From Myxococcales bacterium (GTDB taxonomy: Bacteria; Myxococcota_A; Bradymonadia; UBA7976; UBA1532), in contig JACKDP010000005.1 of assembly GCA_020633435.1 (NCBI GenBank), positions 558,001 through 622,000 of the forward strand: 64,000 bases of DNA, given 5' to 3'. The notes beneath the pieces were generated by a model. That model saw only the letters and a program-made list of their open reading frames with translations, was not told where the DNA came from and made no database searches. Of this stretch, positions 8,828 to 17,654 are shown in pieces (position 1 is the first letter of the stretch; the number at the start of each line of letters is the position of its first letter). The position numbers were made by a program, and so were the translations under genes.

Positions 8828-8920
8828 GAGATGCTCCTTCCGTGATCTGAGGACAAACGTCCCCTGTCGGCCTTCTCGGCCACTGTGTGTCTTGCCCTGC
8901 GGCAGGGCGTGAGCCGGCGG

Positions 8921-9907
8921 TCAGTGGCCGACGGCGTGGTCCTCTCCGGGACGAACGGGGGCGGTCGTCCAGTCCGCCATGAGCTGTTCAATCTTGTCGA
9001 GCACCGGGTCGAGCAGGTTGGGCGGGATGAACCGCCCCTTGGAGACCGCCGAGAGCACGAACCGGTCACCATCCACCGTGAAGATCCGGCTCACCACCAT
9101 CTGGTTGGCCGCGTCGTGCAGCATCACGGCCAGGGGCACCGGGGCGCCCGACTGGATGTGGCTGTCGGCCAGCGTCAGCGTCAGGGCCGAGAGGCCCGCC
9201 CGCATCTCCGCGTCCCGCGCGCCCTCGTTCTCCGCCAGCAGCAGGCCGCGCTCGTCGGCCAGGACGACCGTGGCCAGGCCGGCCTGGGTCGCGACCGCCG
9301 AGAGCAGCTCGTTGAGGTCCTTGCGGCCCTCGCCGAGGCGCAGGCGGGCCAGATCGACCCCCAGCAGCTCGCCCTCCACCATCGGGCGGATGGCCTCGGA
9401 GACCACCTCGCGCAGGCGGTCGGCCCGGGTGCGCTCCTGCAGCGGGCGGATGGCCTCGGCCACCACCCGGCGCAGCCGCTCGTCGCCGTTGGCGGCGTCG
9501 AGCTTCTCGTTGAGCATCCGCTCGAGCCGCTGGGTGTCGCCGCTGCGGGCGGCGAGGGGCCGGGCGATGCCATCGAGCGCCTGCTTGAGGGCCTTCTGCT
9601 CCTCGCCGCTGGCCGCCACCGCCCCCGCGATGCTGCGCAGGTCCTGGCTGAGCCGCTGCACCTCGGCCTCGCGCTCCAGCAGGGGGGCGACGACGCCGCG
9701 CAGCTCGGAGCTCAGGGCCTCGTTCGCCACGGCGCGGCGATCGAGCTCCTCGACGCGGGCGGCCGCGGCGGCGTTGGCCTCGGTGAGGCTCTCCACGGCG
9801 CGCTCCAGGGCCTGGCGCCCCGCGCGGCCCCGCCGCACGCCCGTCAGCAGGCCGCCGACCCAGAGGGCCACGACGGCAGCGACCGTGAACAGGATCAGCG
9901 GAATCAT
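8921..9907 (-). CDS. Membrane-anchored coiled-coil protein with C-terminal Roadblock-like domain
   Basis: 328 aa; ATG 9907 has GGAGG at 7-nt spacing. An N-terminal membrane helix (residues 2-24, IPLILFTVAAVVALWVGGLL) is followed by a long Ala/Glu/Arg-rich coiled coil to about residue 205. It then ends in a Roadblock-like fold (DLNELLSAVATQAGLATVVLADERGLLLAEN ... VSRIFTVDGDRFVLSAVSKG). The gene overlaps the stop of the OmpA-like gene by ATGA and lies 93 bp upstream of the stand-alone Roadblock gene. It plausibly places a Roadblock adaptor at the inner membrane. The function is not known. Confidence 0.75.
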   Translation of the reverse strand: MIPLILFTVAAVVALWVGGLLTGVRRGRAGRQALERAVESLTEANAAAAARVEELDRRAVANEALSSELRGVVAPLLEREAEVQRLSQDLRSIAGAVAASGEEQKALKQALDGIARPLAARSGDTQRLERMLNEKLDAANGDERLRRVVAEAIRPLQERTRADRLREVVSEAIRPMVEGELLGVDLARLRLGEGRKDLNELLSAVATQAGLATVVLADERGLLLAENEGARDAEMRAGLSALTLTLADSHIQSGAPVPLAVMLHDAANQMVVSRIFTVDGDRFVLSAVSKGRFIPPNLLDPVLDKIEQLMADWTTAPVRPGEDHAVGH

Positions 9908-10682
9908 CGCGCATCCTCCGGTGCCGGGCAGGCGGACACGCCGCGCACCAGCACCACCGTCCGGCGGTTGCGGTCGTCGTCACGCCCCAGGCCCTCCAGG
10001 GGGACGTACTCACCGAACGCCTGCGCCGTCATCCGGCCCTCCGCCACCCCGGCGCGGGCCAGCCGCTTGACGATCCACGCGCCGCGCTTCTCGCTCAGCT
10101 CGAAGTTGTGGCGGGTGCTGCCGGTGCCATCGGCGTGCGCCCGCACGACCACCTCGGCGTCGGCCTGGTCGGTGAGCCAGCGGCCCAGGGCGTCCAGCTC
10201 GACGGTGTCGCCTGCCAGCGGCGCCGACGAGCCGCTGGCATAGTTCAAGATGAAGGAGCAGGTCGTGGGGCCCGGCGCCGTCGCGGGGGCGGCGCTGACC
10301 GGGGTCACGGGGGCCGCTGGCAGGGGCCGCGGCGGCGCCTGGCGACGCTGACGGGCGCGGCGGAGGGCGGCGCGGCGGAGGCGGCGCGGCGGCGGCCGTC
10401 TGCGGCGCGGCGGAGGCGGGCGCCGCGCTGGCGATCGCGCGGGGCCGCCGTCACGGTGCCGAGGCCGGCGCCTCCCGCGGACGTCCCTGGCTGGCGGGCG
10501 CGGCGGCTGCCCATCGGCGGCCTCGGGGTGGCGGGCTGAGCGGCGGTGGCGTCGGCTCCCAGGGTGGCATACGACCGCGCTGCGGCGGCCGCGAAACACA
10601 CCCCAAAGGCCGAGAGCAACACCGGCATGAGGGAGGGAACATCCTCTCCCATGACGGCAAAGCTGCCACGCACACCTTGCAT
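9904..10682 (-). CDS. OmpA-family protein, reading frame broken in its Ala/Pro linker
   Basis: The C-terminal part (nt ~10310-9904) is a clear OmpA/Pal peptidoglycan-binding domain: CSFILNYASGSSAP, VVVRAHADGTGS, NFELSEKRGAWIVKRL, AFGEYVPLEGLGRDDDRNRRTVV. In that frame the upstream sequence is Arg-rich nonsense. A credible N-terminus lies in another frame: ATG 10682 with GGAGGG at 7-nt spacing, then a membrane helix (SLMPVLLSAFGVCFAAAAA) and GTVTAAP. Between ~10440 and ~10320 the third frame reads as a normal Ala/Pro/Thr linker. Two compensating indels in this GC repeat, real or from sequencing, would join all three. The start is given for the joined gene. Confidence 0.6.
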
Positions 10683-10952
10683 TACATCACCCTCCGCCGG
10701 CGCTGATGTGGTGCGAGATTCCTCAAAAGCCTCGCAAAACAGCGCATGGCCAGACCCTAGCGCGGCGGTTTTCTACCGTAAAGGCAAAACCGAACACTGT
10801 CGTAGAAATGAATGGTTGCCTACACGGCCACACAGTGTGAGGTGGTCTGGTATGGCCGGTGTGTTGATCTGCGAAGTCTCGCCGTGGATTGGATTTTTTG
10901 GCACACCGGCCAGCAGCATCGGCCCAAGGAGCGTCTCGCGGGCCCTCAGACA
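10683..10952. promoter_or_regulatory. AT-richer, structured intergenic region between matrixin and OmpA genes
   Basis: A 270-bp gap with composition visibly lower in GC than its neighbours. It contains a perfect 11-bp inverted repeat TGGCCGGTGTG (10853-10863) / CACACCGGCCA (10902-10912), 40 bp past the matrixin stop. It also has a palindrome CACACAGTGTG (10829-10839), and ACACTGT/ACAGTGT and TTCTAC/GTAGAA pairs. The minus strand downstream of these is the leader of the OmpA-like operon. The region may combine a terminator or 3' structure with a promoter; a small RNA is also possible. No coding signal was seen. Confidence 0.4.
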
Positions 10953-11789
10953 TCAACGCCGGACGGGCCGCTGGCGGCGGCGGCGGGCCACCCGGGCGAT
11001 GCCCATGAGGGCCAGCAGGCCTGCAAAAGCAGGCGCGCCGGGCCCGCGCCCGGGCGTCTGGCTGCACGCCTCCACGTCGTCGCCGGCCGCGCTCCCGGCG
11101 GTGGCGATGCAGACCTCCCCGTCGGCGCGGCGGGGGTAGATGCTGCAGATGCCTTCCACGTCGTCCTCGTGGAGCGTCGCCTTGGACCGCTCGCCCGGGG
11201 GGGCCGAGGCGAACATCGTCGCCTGGGTGTTGGCCGAGTGGTCCAGGCCGAAGAAGTGCCCCGCCTCATGGGTGACGGTGTTGCGGATGTCGAACCGCGT
11301 GGCCGCCAGGACGGGGGTGTCGGTGAAGCGGAAGCCCTCGCCGTTGAGTTCGATGTCGGCGTCGAGGATGGCGCCCACGAAGGGGCAGCCGCTGCCCGCC
11401 TCGGTGCAGAACGTCACCGTCGTCACGGCGATGATGGACGACTGGTGCACCCACGAGCCCTCGTCGTCCCGCCAGACCACGACGTTGCGGTTGGTGCCGC
11501 TGCGCCGGTAGCCCGCCGACGCGTCGTTCGTGCGGCCGGCGTAGGTGAGGTTCAGGTCGCTGCAGTCGGGCGCCTCCCAGGCCCCGAAGGAGTCGATGAT
11601 CGCGGCCTCCACCTTGTCGATGGCCACGTCCTCGCTGCCGATCTCGTTGAGGTAGTAGGAGATGCAGTTGGTCGTCCACTCGATGGGGACGCCCGAGGCC
11701 GTCTTCGAGCGGACGAAGGCGTCCGCGGGGGAGACGAGGGCGGGGCCGACGATGAGGGCGGTGGTCAGGGTGCCGAGCGCGAGTCGCAT
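10953..11789 (-). CDS. Secreted matrixin-type (M10-like) metalloprotease with MYXO-CTERM-like tail
   Basis: 278 aa from ATG 11789, which has AGGAGG at 5-nt spacing; the adjacent ATG at 11792 is nearly as good. Signal peptide to about residue 22 (SPADA-F). The zinc motif HEAGHFFGLDH gives ligands H174, H178 and H184 with catalytic E175; a MFAS Met-turn and DVEGICSIYP follow, as in matrixins. The C-terminus CSQTPGRGPG, then APAFAGLLALMGIARVA, then RRRRQ has the Cys / hydrophobic helix / Arg-cluster order of MYXO-CTERM-like sorting tails. The start overlaps the stop of the second metalloprotease, so both are probably translated together. Confidence 0.87.
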   Translation of the reverse strand: MRLALGTLTTALIVGPALVSPADAFVRSKTASGVPIEWTTNCISYYLNEIGSEDVAIDKVEAAIIDSFGAWEAPDCSDLNLTYAGRTNDASAGYRRSGTNRNVVVWRDDEGSWVHQSSIIAVTTVTFCTEAGSGCPFVGAILDADIELNGEGFRFTDTPVLAATRFDIRNTVTHEAGHFFGLDHSANTQATMFASAPPGERSKATLHEDDVEGICSIYPRRADGEVCIATAGSAAGDDVEACSQTPGRGPGAPAFAGLLALMGIARVARRRRQRPVRR

Positions 11790-12688
11790 CATCTCCTCCT
11801 GCGAGGCCAGCCGGTGAGGAACACGAAGAAGAGCGCCGAGCCGGGGGCGGCCTGGCAGCCTTCGCCGCCAGCGGCCGGGCCGGACGGCGCGGGCGGCGGC
11901 GCGAGGGGGCCGGTGACGTGCCCCTGGCCGGCGGGCGTCCACAGCTCCACCTGCCAGGGCCCATCGCCCACGGGCACGAGGGCCTCGCCCACGGGGGCGC
12001 CGGCGGCCCAGAGGCGGGCCAGCGCCAGGCCGTCGCGGGCGACCCAGCCCGGTGGCGCCGGGGTGACGTCGGCGTCCGTCGGGCGGTCGATGGGGCCAGC
12101 GAACCGGACGTGGGCCTGCACGCCCGCGACGTCGTCGGGGCCGGGCTCGCGCCGCTCGCCTGGCTCGAGGCGCGGGCTCATCAGCGCCCCCACGCGCGGA
12201 TCGTCGTCGGCCAGATCGGCGCAGGGCAGGGCGTCGCCGCAGGCATGCCCCAGGCCGATGGCGTGGCCGAGCTCGTGGGCGAGGACGCTGCCCTCGTCCC
12301 AGGCCCGCGGACCCGCGCCGAACTGGTAGTGAGCGGCGTTGAGCACCACGTCGGCGTCCAGGAGGGCCTCGCCCTCGGCCTCGACGAGGGTGAAGGCGAG
12401 GACGCTGTCATCCCCCACGAGGGCCTGCCAGCGGGGGGCGTCGTCGACGCGGGCGAAGGCGATGGTGCCATCAGGGGCGAGGCCGGGATCGGCGACGGGG
12501 CGAAAGCCGAGGGGCGCGACCGCCGTCCAGCGGGCGGCCGCCGCGCGCCAGGGCAGGGGCCCGTCGCCCAGGGGCAGGGGCCAGGCGTCCGCCGGCCACG
12601 CGACGGGCTCGGGGGCCCGCAGGGGCTCATGGGCCCGGGCGGCGCCGGCGGCGGCCAGGCAGGTCAGCACGGCGAGCCGGCCGATCAA
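11789..12688 (-). CDS. Secreted HExGHxxGxxH metalloprotease
   Basis: The frame is open further upstream but is antisense-like there. TTG 12688, overlapping the previous stop as TTGA, is followed directly by a signal peptide (IGRLAVLTCLAAAGAARA), giving 299 aa. The zinc site is HELGHAIGLGH (H138, E139, H142, H148), and SPRLEPGERREPGPDDV probably follows the Met-turn (ALMS). The C-terminus has EGCQAAPGSALFFVFLTGWPRRRR, a short Cys/hydrophobic/Arg tail. Overall similarity to the matrixin encoded next is limited to the zinc motif region. It forms an overlapping three-gene unit with 12685-13224 and 10953-11789. Confidence 0.8.
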   Translation of the reverse strand: MIGRLAVLTCLAAAGAARAHEPLRAPEPVAWPADAWPLPLGDGPLPWRAAAARWTAVAPLGFRPVADPGLAPDGTIAFARVDDAPRWQALVGDDSVLAFTLVEAEGEALLDADVVLNAAHYQFGAGPRAWDEGSVLAHELGHAIGLGHACGDALPCADLADDDPRVGALMSPRLEPGERREPGPDDVAGVQAHVRFAGPIDRPTDADVTPAPPGWVARDGLALARLWAAGAPVGEALVPVGDGPWQVELWTPAGQGHVTGPLAPPPAPSGPAAGGEGCQAAPGSALFFVFLTGWPRRRR

Positions 12689-13224
12689 CGCGGCTCGAGG
12701 GCGGTCACCAGATCGGCGAGGAAGCCCGCCAGATCCTCCGACGGCGGCAGCGACGCCGCTGGGATGAGCTGGCCCTGGGCGTCGCGCTCCACCAGCGTCA
12801 GCCCGTCCAGGTCGCGGACGACCCGGACCCCGAGGCGCCCCGCCTCGATGGAGAGCTTGCCCTGCGCCAGGCCCACGGTGCGCCACGTCCCGGTCGGCTG
12901 GCGCTCGAGGAAGACCGCGACGTGCTCGCCGGGGACGAAGCGGGCCATGCCCGAGACCACCTGGCCGATGCCATCCACCTCGCCGCCGAGGGTCTCGACC
13001 ACGACGACGTCGTCGGGCGCCCCCTTGAGGCGAGCCTCCGCCCGGATGCGCGCCCGGGTGACGATGCGCGTCCCCTCGTAGCGGGCCTCGGTGTCGATGA
13101 CGTGGCCCACGATGATGGCGTCGGCCACCGTCGAGAGCTTCGCCAGATCCAGCCGCTCCACGATGGCGCTCTGGGCGGTCCCGGCGCCGAGGAGGAGGGC
13201 GAGCAGCAGCGAGGCGGTACGCAT
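12685..13224 (-). CDS. Secreted protein of unknown function, first gene of the metalloprotease operon
   Basis: 179 aa from ATG 13224 (GGAG at 7-nt spacing), with a good signal peptide (MRTASLLLALLLGAGTAQSA). The mature part (IVERLDLAKLSTVADAIIVGHVIDTEARYEGTRIVT, then VVVVETLGGEVDGIGQVVSGMARF) looks like the beta-rich protein that often precedes matrixin genes in myxobacteria. No catalytic motif is seen. The stop overlaps the TTG start of the metalloprotease. A role as propeptide-like partner or inhibitor is possible, but nothing in the sequence shows it. Confidence 0.75.
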   Translation of the reverse strand: MRTASLLLALLLGAGTAQSAIVERLDLAKLSTVADAIIVGHVIDTEARYEGTRIVTRARIRAEARLKGAPDDVVVVETLGGEVDGIGQVVSGMARFVPGEHVAVFLERQPTGTWRTVGLAQGKLSIEAGRLGVRVVRDLDGLTLVERDAQGQLIPAASLPPSEDLAGFLADLVTALEPR

Positions 13225-13346
13225 GGGAGACTCCAGCCAGCACGTCCCGGGCATCGTAGTCGATCCGCCGCCGTGGTTCACGCGCGCGGCCGGGGGCGTC
13301 GCGCTTTTCCCTTGCTCGTCGGTGGTTTGCGGCGGCCGGTCCGCGC

Positions 13347-14669
13347 TCAGAGCACGTTGGCGGCCAGCTCGGCGAGGGGGCTGCGCTCGCCCTTCGTCAG
13401 CGTCACGGTGCCGGCGATGGCCTCGTTCTGGAAGCGGTGGGCGACGTGGACGAGGCCGTTGTTGGTGGCGTCCACGTACGGGTTGTCGATCTGGTAGGGG
13501 TCGCCGGTGAGGACGATCTTCGTGCCCTCGCCGGCCCGCGTCAGGATGGTCTTCACCTCGTGGGGCGTGAGGTTCTGGGCCTCGTCCACGATGAGGTACT
13601 GGTGCGGGATGCTGCGGCCGCGGATGTAGGTGATGGGCTCTACCTCCACCATGCCCAGCTCGAACAGCTCGTTCTGTCCGCGGCCGGGGGCCCGGCCGGT
13701 ACGCTGGTGCAGGCCCATCAGCAGCTCGATGTTGTCGTGGATGGGCTTCATCCACGGGTCGAGCTTCTCCTCCAGGGTGCCGGGCAGGAAGCCGATGTCG
13801 CGGCCCAGCGGGAAGATGGCGCGGCTGACCAGGACGCGCTGGTAGGACTCCTGCTCGGTGACCTTGTAGAGCCCGGCCGCCAGGGCCAGCAGCGTCTTGC
13901 CGGTGCCGGCCTTGCCCACCAGCGTCACGAGCTGGATGCGGTCGTCGAGCAGCAGGTCGAGCGCGAAGCTCTGCTCCTTGTTGCGCGCGAAGATGCCCCA
14001 GATGGCCTCCCGGCGCTTCGGCAGCGCGATGGCCTTGCCCTGGGCCTGGTCGAACCGGGCCAGGGCGGTGTGGCTCGGCTGGGATTCGGCCCGCAGCAGC
14101 AGGTACTCGTTGGGGTGCAGATCGGTCTGGGTCAGGGGGGCGCCGTCCTGGTAGGCGGCGTCCACGACCTCCTTGGGGACCGTGAGCTCCCGGTGGCCCG
14201 GGTACAGATCCGAGAGCTCCACCTGCCCGGGATCGTAGTCCTCGGCCTGCAGCCCCGCGGCGTCGGCCCGGATGCGCAGGTTGGTGTCCTTCGTGATGAG
14301 GATGACCGGGCGGTCGGGGTGCTCGTCGCGCTGCTCCAGGGCGCAGCGCAGGATGAGGTTGTCGTAGACGTGCTGCTTGGCGAACAGCGGGGCGGCCTCG
14401 TCGGGCTTGCGGGCGAAGGTCACCCGGACCCGGCCGCCGCTGTCCGTCTCCACGCCGTCGGCGATGTGCCCCCGCGAGCGCAGCTCGTCGAGGACCCGCG
14501 CCACCTCGCGGGCGTTGCGGCCCAGGCCGCTCAGGTCCTTCTTGAACTGATCCAGCTCCTCGACCACGTAGATGGGCAGCACCACCTCGTTGTCGTCGAA
14601 CCGCAGCAGGGCGTTGGGGTCGTGGAGCAGGACGTTGGTGTCGAGGACGAAGATCTTCTGGGTCGGCAT
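13347..14669 (-). CDS. PIN-PhoH family protein (YlaK/PhoH2-like ATPase with N-terminal PIN nuclease)
   Basis: 440 aa. Residues 1-140 are a PIN domain (KIFVLDTNVLLHDPNALLRF, VVEELDQFKK, LITKDTNLRIRA) with the acidic residues expected for RNase activity. The C-terminal half is a PhoH ATPase: Walker A GKAGTGKTLLALAAGL, SRAIFPLGRDIGFLPGTLEEK, Walker B YLIVDEAQNLTPHE, and TGDPYQIDNPY. Family members are RNA helicase/ribonuclease proteins, some paired as toxins. Here it is the last gene of a co-directional run, 12 bp after the diguanylate cyclase stop. No antitoxin-like small ORF adjoins it. Confidence 0.93.
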   Translation of the reverse strand: MPTQKIFVLDTNVLLHDPNALLRFDDNEVVLPIYVVEELDQFKKDLSGLGRNAREVARVLDELRSRGHIADGVETDSGGRVRVTFARKPDEAAPLFAKQHVYDNLILRCALEQRDEHPDRPVILITKDTNLRIRADAAGLQAEDYDPGQVELSDLYPGHRELTVPKEVVDAAYQDGAPLTQTDLHPNEYLLLRAESQPSHTALARFDQAQGKAIALPKRREAIWGIFARNKEQSFALDLLLDDRIQLVTLVGKAGTGKTLLALAAGLYKVTEQESYQRVLVSRAIFPLGRDIGFLPGTLEEKLDPWMKPIHDNIELLMGLHQRTGRAPGRGQNELFELGMVEVEPITYIRGRSIPHQYLIVDEAQNLTPHEVKTILTRAGEGTKIVLTGDPYQIDNPYVDATNNGLVHVAHRFQNEAIAGTVTLTKGERSPLAELAANVL

Positions 14670-14681
14670 GTCGGCTCGCGG

Positions 14682-16802
14682 TCAGGAGGTGCGCGCGGCG
14701 AGGTCGGACCAGGCGACGGCCTGGTTACGTCCGGCTTCCTTGGCGTGATAGAGCGCCTTGTCGGCGCGGTCGATGAGCTCGGTCTTGGTGGCGCCGTCGG
14801 CGGGGTAGGCGGCGATGCCCACGGAGAGCGTGACCGACACCGGGCCGCGCTCGTGATCGAAGCGCAAGCCTTCGACTTCGCTACGGATTCTCTCGGCGAG
14901 CCGGCGGCCGCCGTCCTCCCCGGAGCCCTCGACCAGGAGCGCGAACTCCTCGCCGCCGTAGCGCGCCGCCAGGTCGACCTTGCGGACGGCGGCGGCCTGG
15001 ACCCGGGCCACGCCCCGCAGCACGACGTCGCCGAAAGGGTGCCCGCAGGTGTCGTTCAGGCGCTTGAAGTGGTCGATGTCGATGAGCAGCAGGCACAGGG
15101 GGCTGGCCTGCCGCTGGGCCCGCGTCAGCATGTTGTCGAAGGCCTGCTGGAAGACGCGGTGGTTGGCCAGGCCGGTCAGGCCGTCCGTCGTCGCCATCTC
15201 GCGGATCTGCTCGTGGGCCTCGGCCAGATCGAGCTTCACCGCCACCTGGGTGGCGATGAGCGCGAGGACCTCCTGCTGGCGGTCGCCGAACGCACCCTCG
15301 GCGCGGCTGGCCACCGTCAGGGCGCCGATGGGGCCGCCCTCGCCCTTGGTGAGGGGCAGGATGGTGAGGGAGCGCATGGTGTCCAGGCGGTCCGCGGCGG
15401 TGAACACCCCCTGGGTGCCCTTCCAGGTGCCGTTCACCGGCAGGGGGCGGCCGTGGGCGATGGCCTTGCCGACCAGGCCCTCGTCCCCCGCGAAGTGCAG
15501 GCCGGTCAGCCGCTCCGCCCCGTCGCCCTCGGCTCGCAGCACCACATGGGCGCCGCCGCGGATGGTGGAGACCACCGCCAGGTCGGGGTGGACGAGCACC
15601 CGCACCGCGGCCAGGGCCGCGCTGGCCGCCTGATCGATGCCGAGGGCGCCGTTCAGCGTCTGCAGGCCGGCGCAGATGCGGTGGATGGTCGTGGCCTCGG
15701 TGTCGGTCTGCTTGAGCCGCTGCCACACCGCCACGTCGAGGGCCAGCTTGCGGGCCGCCGTGCGCACCGCGCCGCGCTCGGCCTCCGTCCAGCGGTCGGG
15801 GCGCGCCCGGTCGATGCAGAGCACGCCGAGGGGCCGGCCGCCGTCCTCGGGCAGGATGGCCACCGCCAGCACCGCGCCCACGCCCTGGGGATCGGGCCCA
15901 CGGTAGGGCAGGCCCCCCGCGCCCGCGTGCACCGGGGCGACGGCCACCTCGGTGCCATCGCGCAGGACGCTGCCGGGGATGCCCGCGCCATCGGGGTAGG
16001 GCCCGTCGGCCACCTGCCCGTCGCCGGTGTAGCCGCGCAGGCTCAGGACGCCCCGGTCGCGGTCATGCCAGAGGACGATGGCCGCCGACAGGTCGAGGGC
16101 CTTGCGCAGGATGTCGAGCTCGAGGTTGAAGGCGCGGTCGAGGTGGTCGAGGGCCATGCGCCCGACGGTGGGACGATCCCCCGCCTCGGCCAGCCCGGGC
16201 AGGCTGGAGATGGACGGGGCCTGCGTCGTCAACAGCCCGAAACCACGGGCCTTTTCCTGGCGGGCGCTCTCGGTGGCGGCCTTGGCCTGCTCGGCCTCGA
16301 CCCGCCGCCGGAAGGCCTCCGCGTGGCTCAGCCGCAGCAGCCCGTAGGCCGCCCCGGCGGTGACGAGGCCGTGGATGAGGAAGGTGGCGAACTCCTGCCG
16401 CGCCGCCAGCGTGAGGCCGAGCTCGACGCAGACCGCGACGATGACGAGCTTCAGCCACGTCGCCCGCGGGAACGTGGCGACGAGCCACGCCACGAGGCCG
16501 ATGACGAGGGGGAAGAGGTGCGGCCCGAACTGGCCCGCCGCCCGGGTGAGCACGTAGGCGCCCAGCAGCCAGATCAGCGGCCCTTCCAGCGTGAACAGCG
16601 GGCGGGGGGCGGTGCGCCCGGCCAGGCGGACGCGGCCATCGAGGACGGCGGCGGCGCCCAGGGCCAGAAACAGGGGCACGCCGAGCCAGGTGGCGCCGCC
16701 GGGATCGAAGGCCCCCGCGACGAGGCCGAAGCCCGCCACGAGCACCAGCCCGACGACCCACCAGCGGGCCAGCAGCGCGCGGGCCAGCTCGGCGCCGGTC
16801 AA
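14682..16802 (-). CDS. Membrane diguanylate cyclase with GAF domains and GGDEF output
   Basis: 706 aa from TTG 16802, overlapping the FtsB-like stop. The N-terminal ~150 residues hold several membrane helices (WWVVGLVLVAGFGLVAG, PLFLALGAAAVL, FPLVIGLVAWLVA). GAF-like regions follow (about 190-340 and 370-520). The end is a GGDEF domain with TTDGLTGLANHRVF, LLIDIDHFKRLNDTCGHPFGD and the active site YGGEEF near residue 614. An intact G-G-E-E-F site predicts c-di-GMP synthesis. The GAF domains probably sense a small ligand; which one is unknown. Confidence 0.9.
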   Translation of the reverse strand: MTGAELARALLARWWVVGLVLVAGFGLVAGAFDPGGATWLGVPLFLALGAAAVLDGRVRLAGRTAPRPLFTLEGPLIWLLGAYVLTRAAGQFGPHLFPLVIGLVAWLVATFPRATWLKLVIVAVCVELGLTLAARQEFATFLIHGLVTAGAAYGLLRLSHAEAFRRRVEAEQAKAATESARQEKARGFGLLTTQAPSISSLPGLAEAGDRPTVGRMALDHLDRAFNLELDILRKALDLSAAIVLWHDRDRGVLSLRGYTGDGQVADGPYPDGAGIPGSVLRDGTEVAVAPVHAGAGGLPYRGPDPQGVGAVLAVAILPEDGGRPLGVLCIDRARPDRWTEAERGAVRTAARKLALDVAVWQRLKQTDTEATTIHRICAGLQTLNGALGIDQAASAALAAVRVLVHPDLAVVSTIRGGAHVVLRAEGDGAERLTGLHFAGDEGLVGKAIAHGRPLPVNGTWKGTQGVFTAADRLDTMRSLTILPLTKGEGGPIGALTVASRAEGAFGDRQQEVLALIATQVAVKLDLAEAHEQIREMATTDGLTGLANHRVFQQAFDNMLTRAQRQASPLCLLLIDIDHFKRLNDTCGHPFGDVVLRGVARVQAAAVRKVDLAARYGGEEFALLVEGSGEDGGRRLAERIRSEVEGLRFDHERGPVSVTLSVGIAAYPADGATKTELIDRADKALYHAKEAGRNQAVAWSDLAARTS

Positions 16803-17134
16803 CGCGGCGCCTGGTCGGCCCGCTTCTCGACGGCGGGCGGGGCGGCGAGCTGGTAGACCACCTCGCCGGTGCGGACCATGCCGAGCTGGGTACGGGCATG
16901 GAACAGGCTCTCGGCGTCATCGGAGCGCAGCCGCTGGATCTCGGCCTTCAGCTCCGCGATGCTCTCGGCGAGCTGCCCGTTGCGCGCCTCGACCCGCAGC
17001 AGCTCCTCGCGGAGGCTCTGGTTGTAGGCGGCCAGCTCCGGGTTCAGCGTGGCCTGCGAGAAGCCGTAGACCCCGCCCACCAGGACGGCGAGCAGGGCGA
17101 CGGGCGACAGCAGGCGGATGAGTCGGCGCTTCAT
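16799..17134 (-). CDS. FtsB/DivIC-like septum formation protein
   Basis: 111 aa from ATG 17134 (GGGAGA just upstream). It has one membrane helix (LLSPVALLAVLVGGVYGF) followed by a coiled coil (YNQSLREELLRVEARNGQLAESIAELKAEIQRLRSD) and the family pattern ESLFHARTQLGMVRTGEVVYQL, close to the conserved AR.eLG...pgE.v segment. FtsB bridges FtsL and FtsQ in the divisome. The overlap with the diguanylate cyclase start is unusual and would couple their translation. Confidence 0.85.
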   Translation of the reverse strand: MKRRLIRLLSPVALLAVLVGGVYGFSQATLNPELAAYNQSLREELLRVEARNGQLAESIAELKAEIQRLRSDDAESLFHARTQLGMVRTGEVVYQLAAPPAVEKRADQAPR

Positions 17135-17222
17135 GGATCTCCCGGGGCGAACGCTCCTTCGTACCACCCCGGCCGCGCCCAACCAAGCCGAAAACTACGC
17201 GATGCCGGCATGATAAGGGCGG

Positions 17223-17654
17223 TCACGGCCCCTGGAGGGTGGCGCTGATCTTGAGCTTGGAGGCGCGGGCGATGGTCATGACCTCGGCGATCCGCCCGTA
17301 GGCCACCGACTCGTCCCCGCGGATGAGGACGATGGTGTTCGGGTTGCGGTTGGCGGCCTTGGCGAGGCGCACGCCCAGCTCTTCGAGGGTGACGGGCTGG
17401 CCGTCCAGGAAGACGCCGCCGGCGGCGTCCACCGACACCGTCACGTCGTCGGCGCGCTGGTCGGTGGCCTCCAGGCTCGTCTCGGGCAGATCGAGGGGGA
17501 CCTGGGGGGCCTTCGGGGTGGCCTGCTGGCTCACGTAGCTGCTCGTCAGCAGGAAGAAGATCAGGAGCTGGAACACCACGTCGATGAGCGCGGTGATGTC
17601 CACCACGGCCGCCGCGCGCCGCGAGAGCATGCTGGGCGACTGGCGGAAGTTCAC
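17223..17654 (-). CDS. ExbD/TolR-type biopolymer transport protein
   Basis: 143 aa from GTG 17654. Short cytosolic tail, one membrane helix (residues ~17-41) beginning with VDITALIDVVFQLLIFFLLTS, which contains the proton-relay Asp of the family. A periplasmic domain follows (VTVSVDAAGGVFLDGQPV, NTIVLIRGDESVAYGRIAEVMTIAR). The GTG overlaps the ExbB stop (GTGA), so the two subunits are co-translated. It works with ExbB as a proton-driven motor that energises an outer-membrane or envelope process. No TonB gene is next to it. Confidence 0.94.
   Translation of the reverse strand: MNFRQSPSMLSRRAAAVVDITALIDVVFQLLIFFLLTSSYVSQQATPKAPQVPLDLPETSLEATDQRADDVTVSVDAAGGVFLDGQPVTLEELGVRLAKAANRNPNTIVLIRGDESVAYGRIAEVMTIARASKLKISATLQGP

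Noticed and set aside
13437..16856. 1139-aa plus-strand open frame
   Set aside because: Antisense to PhoH and the diguanylate cyclase, composition Gly/Val/Asp/Gln-rich, no recognisable motif.
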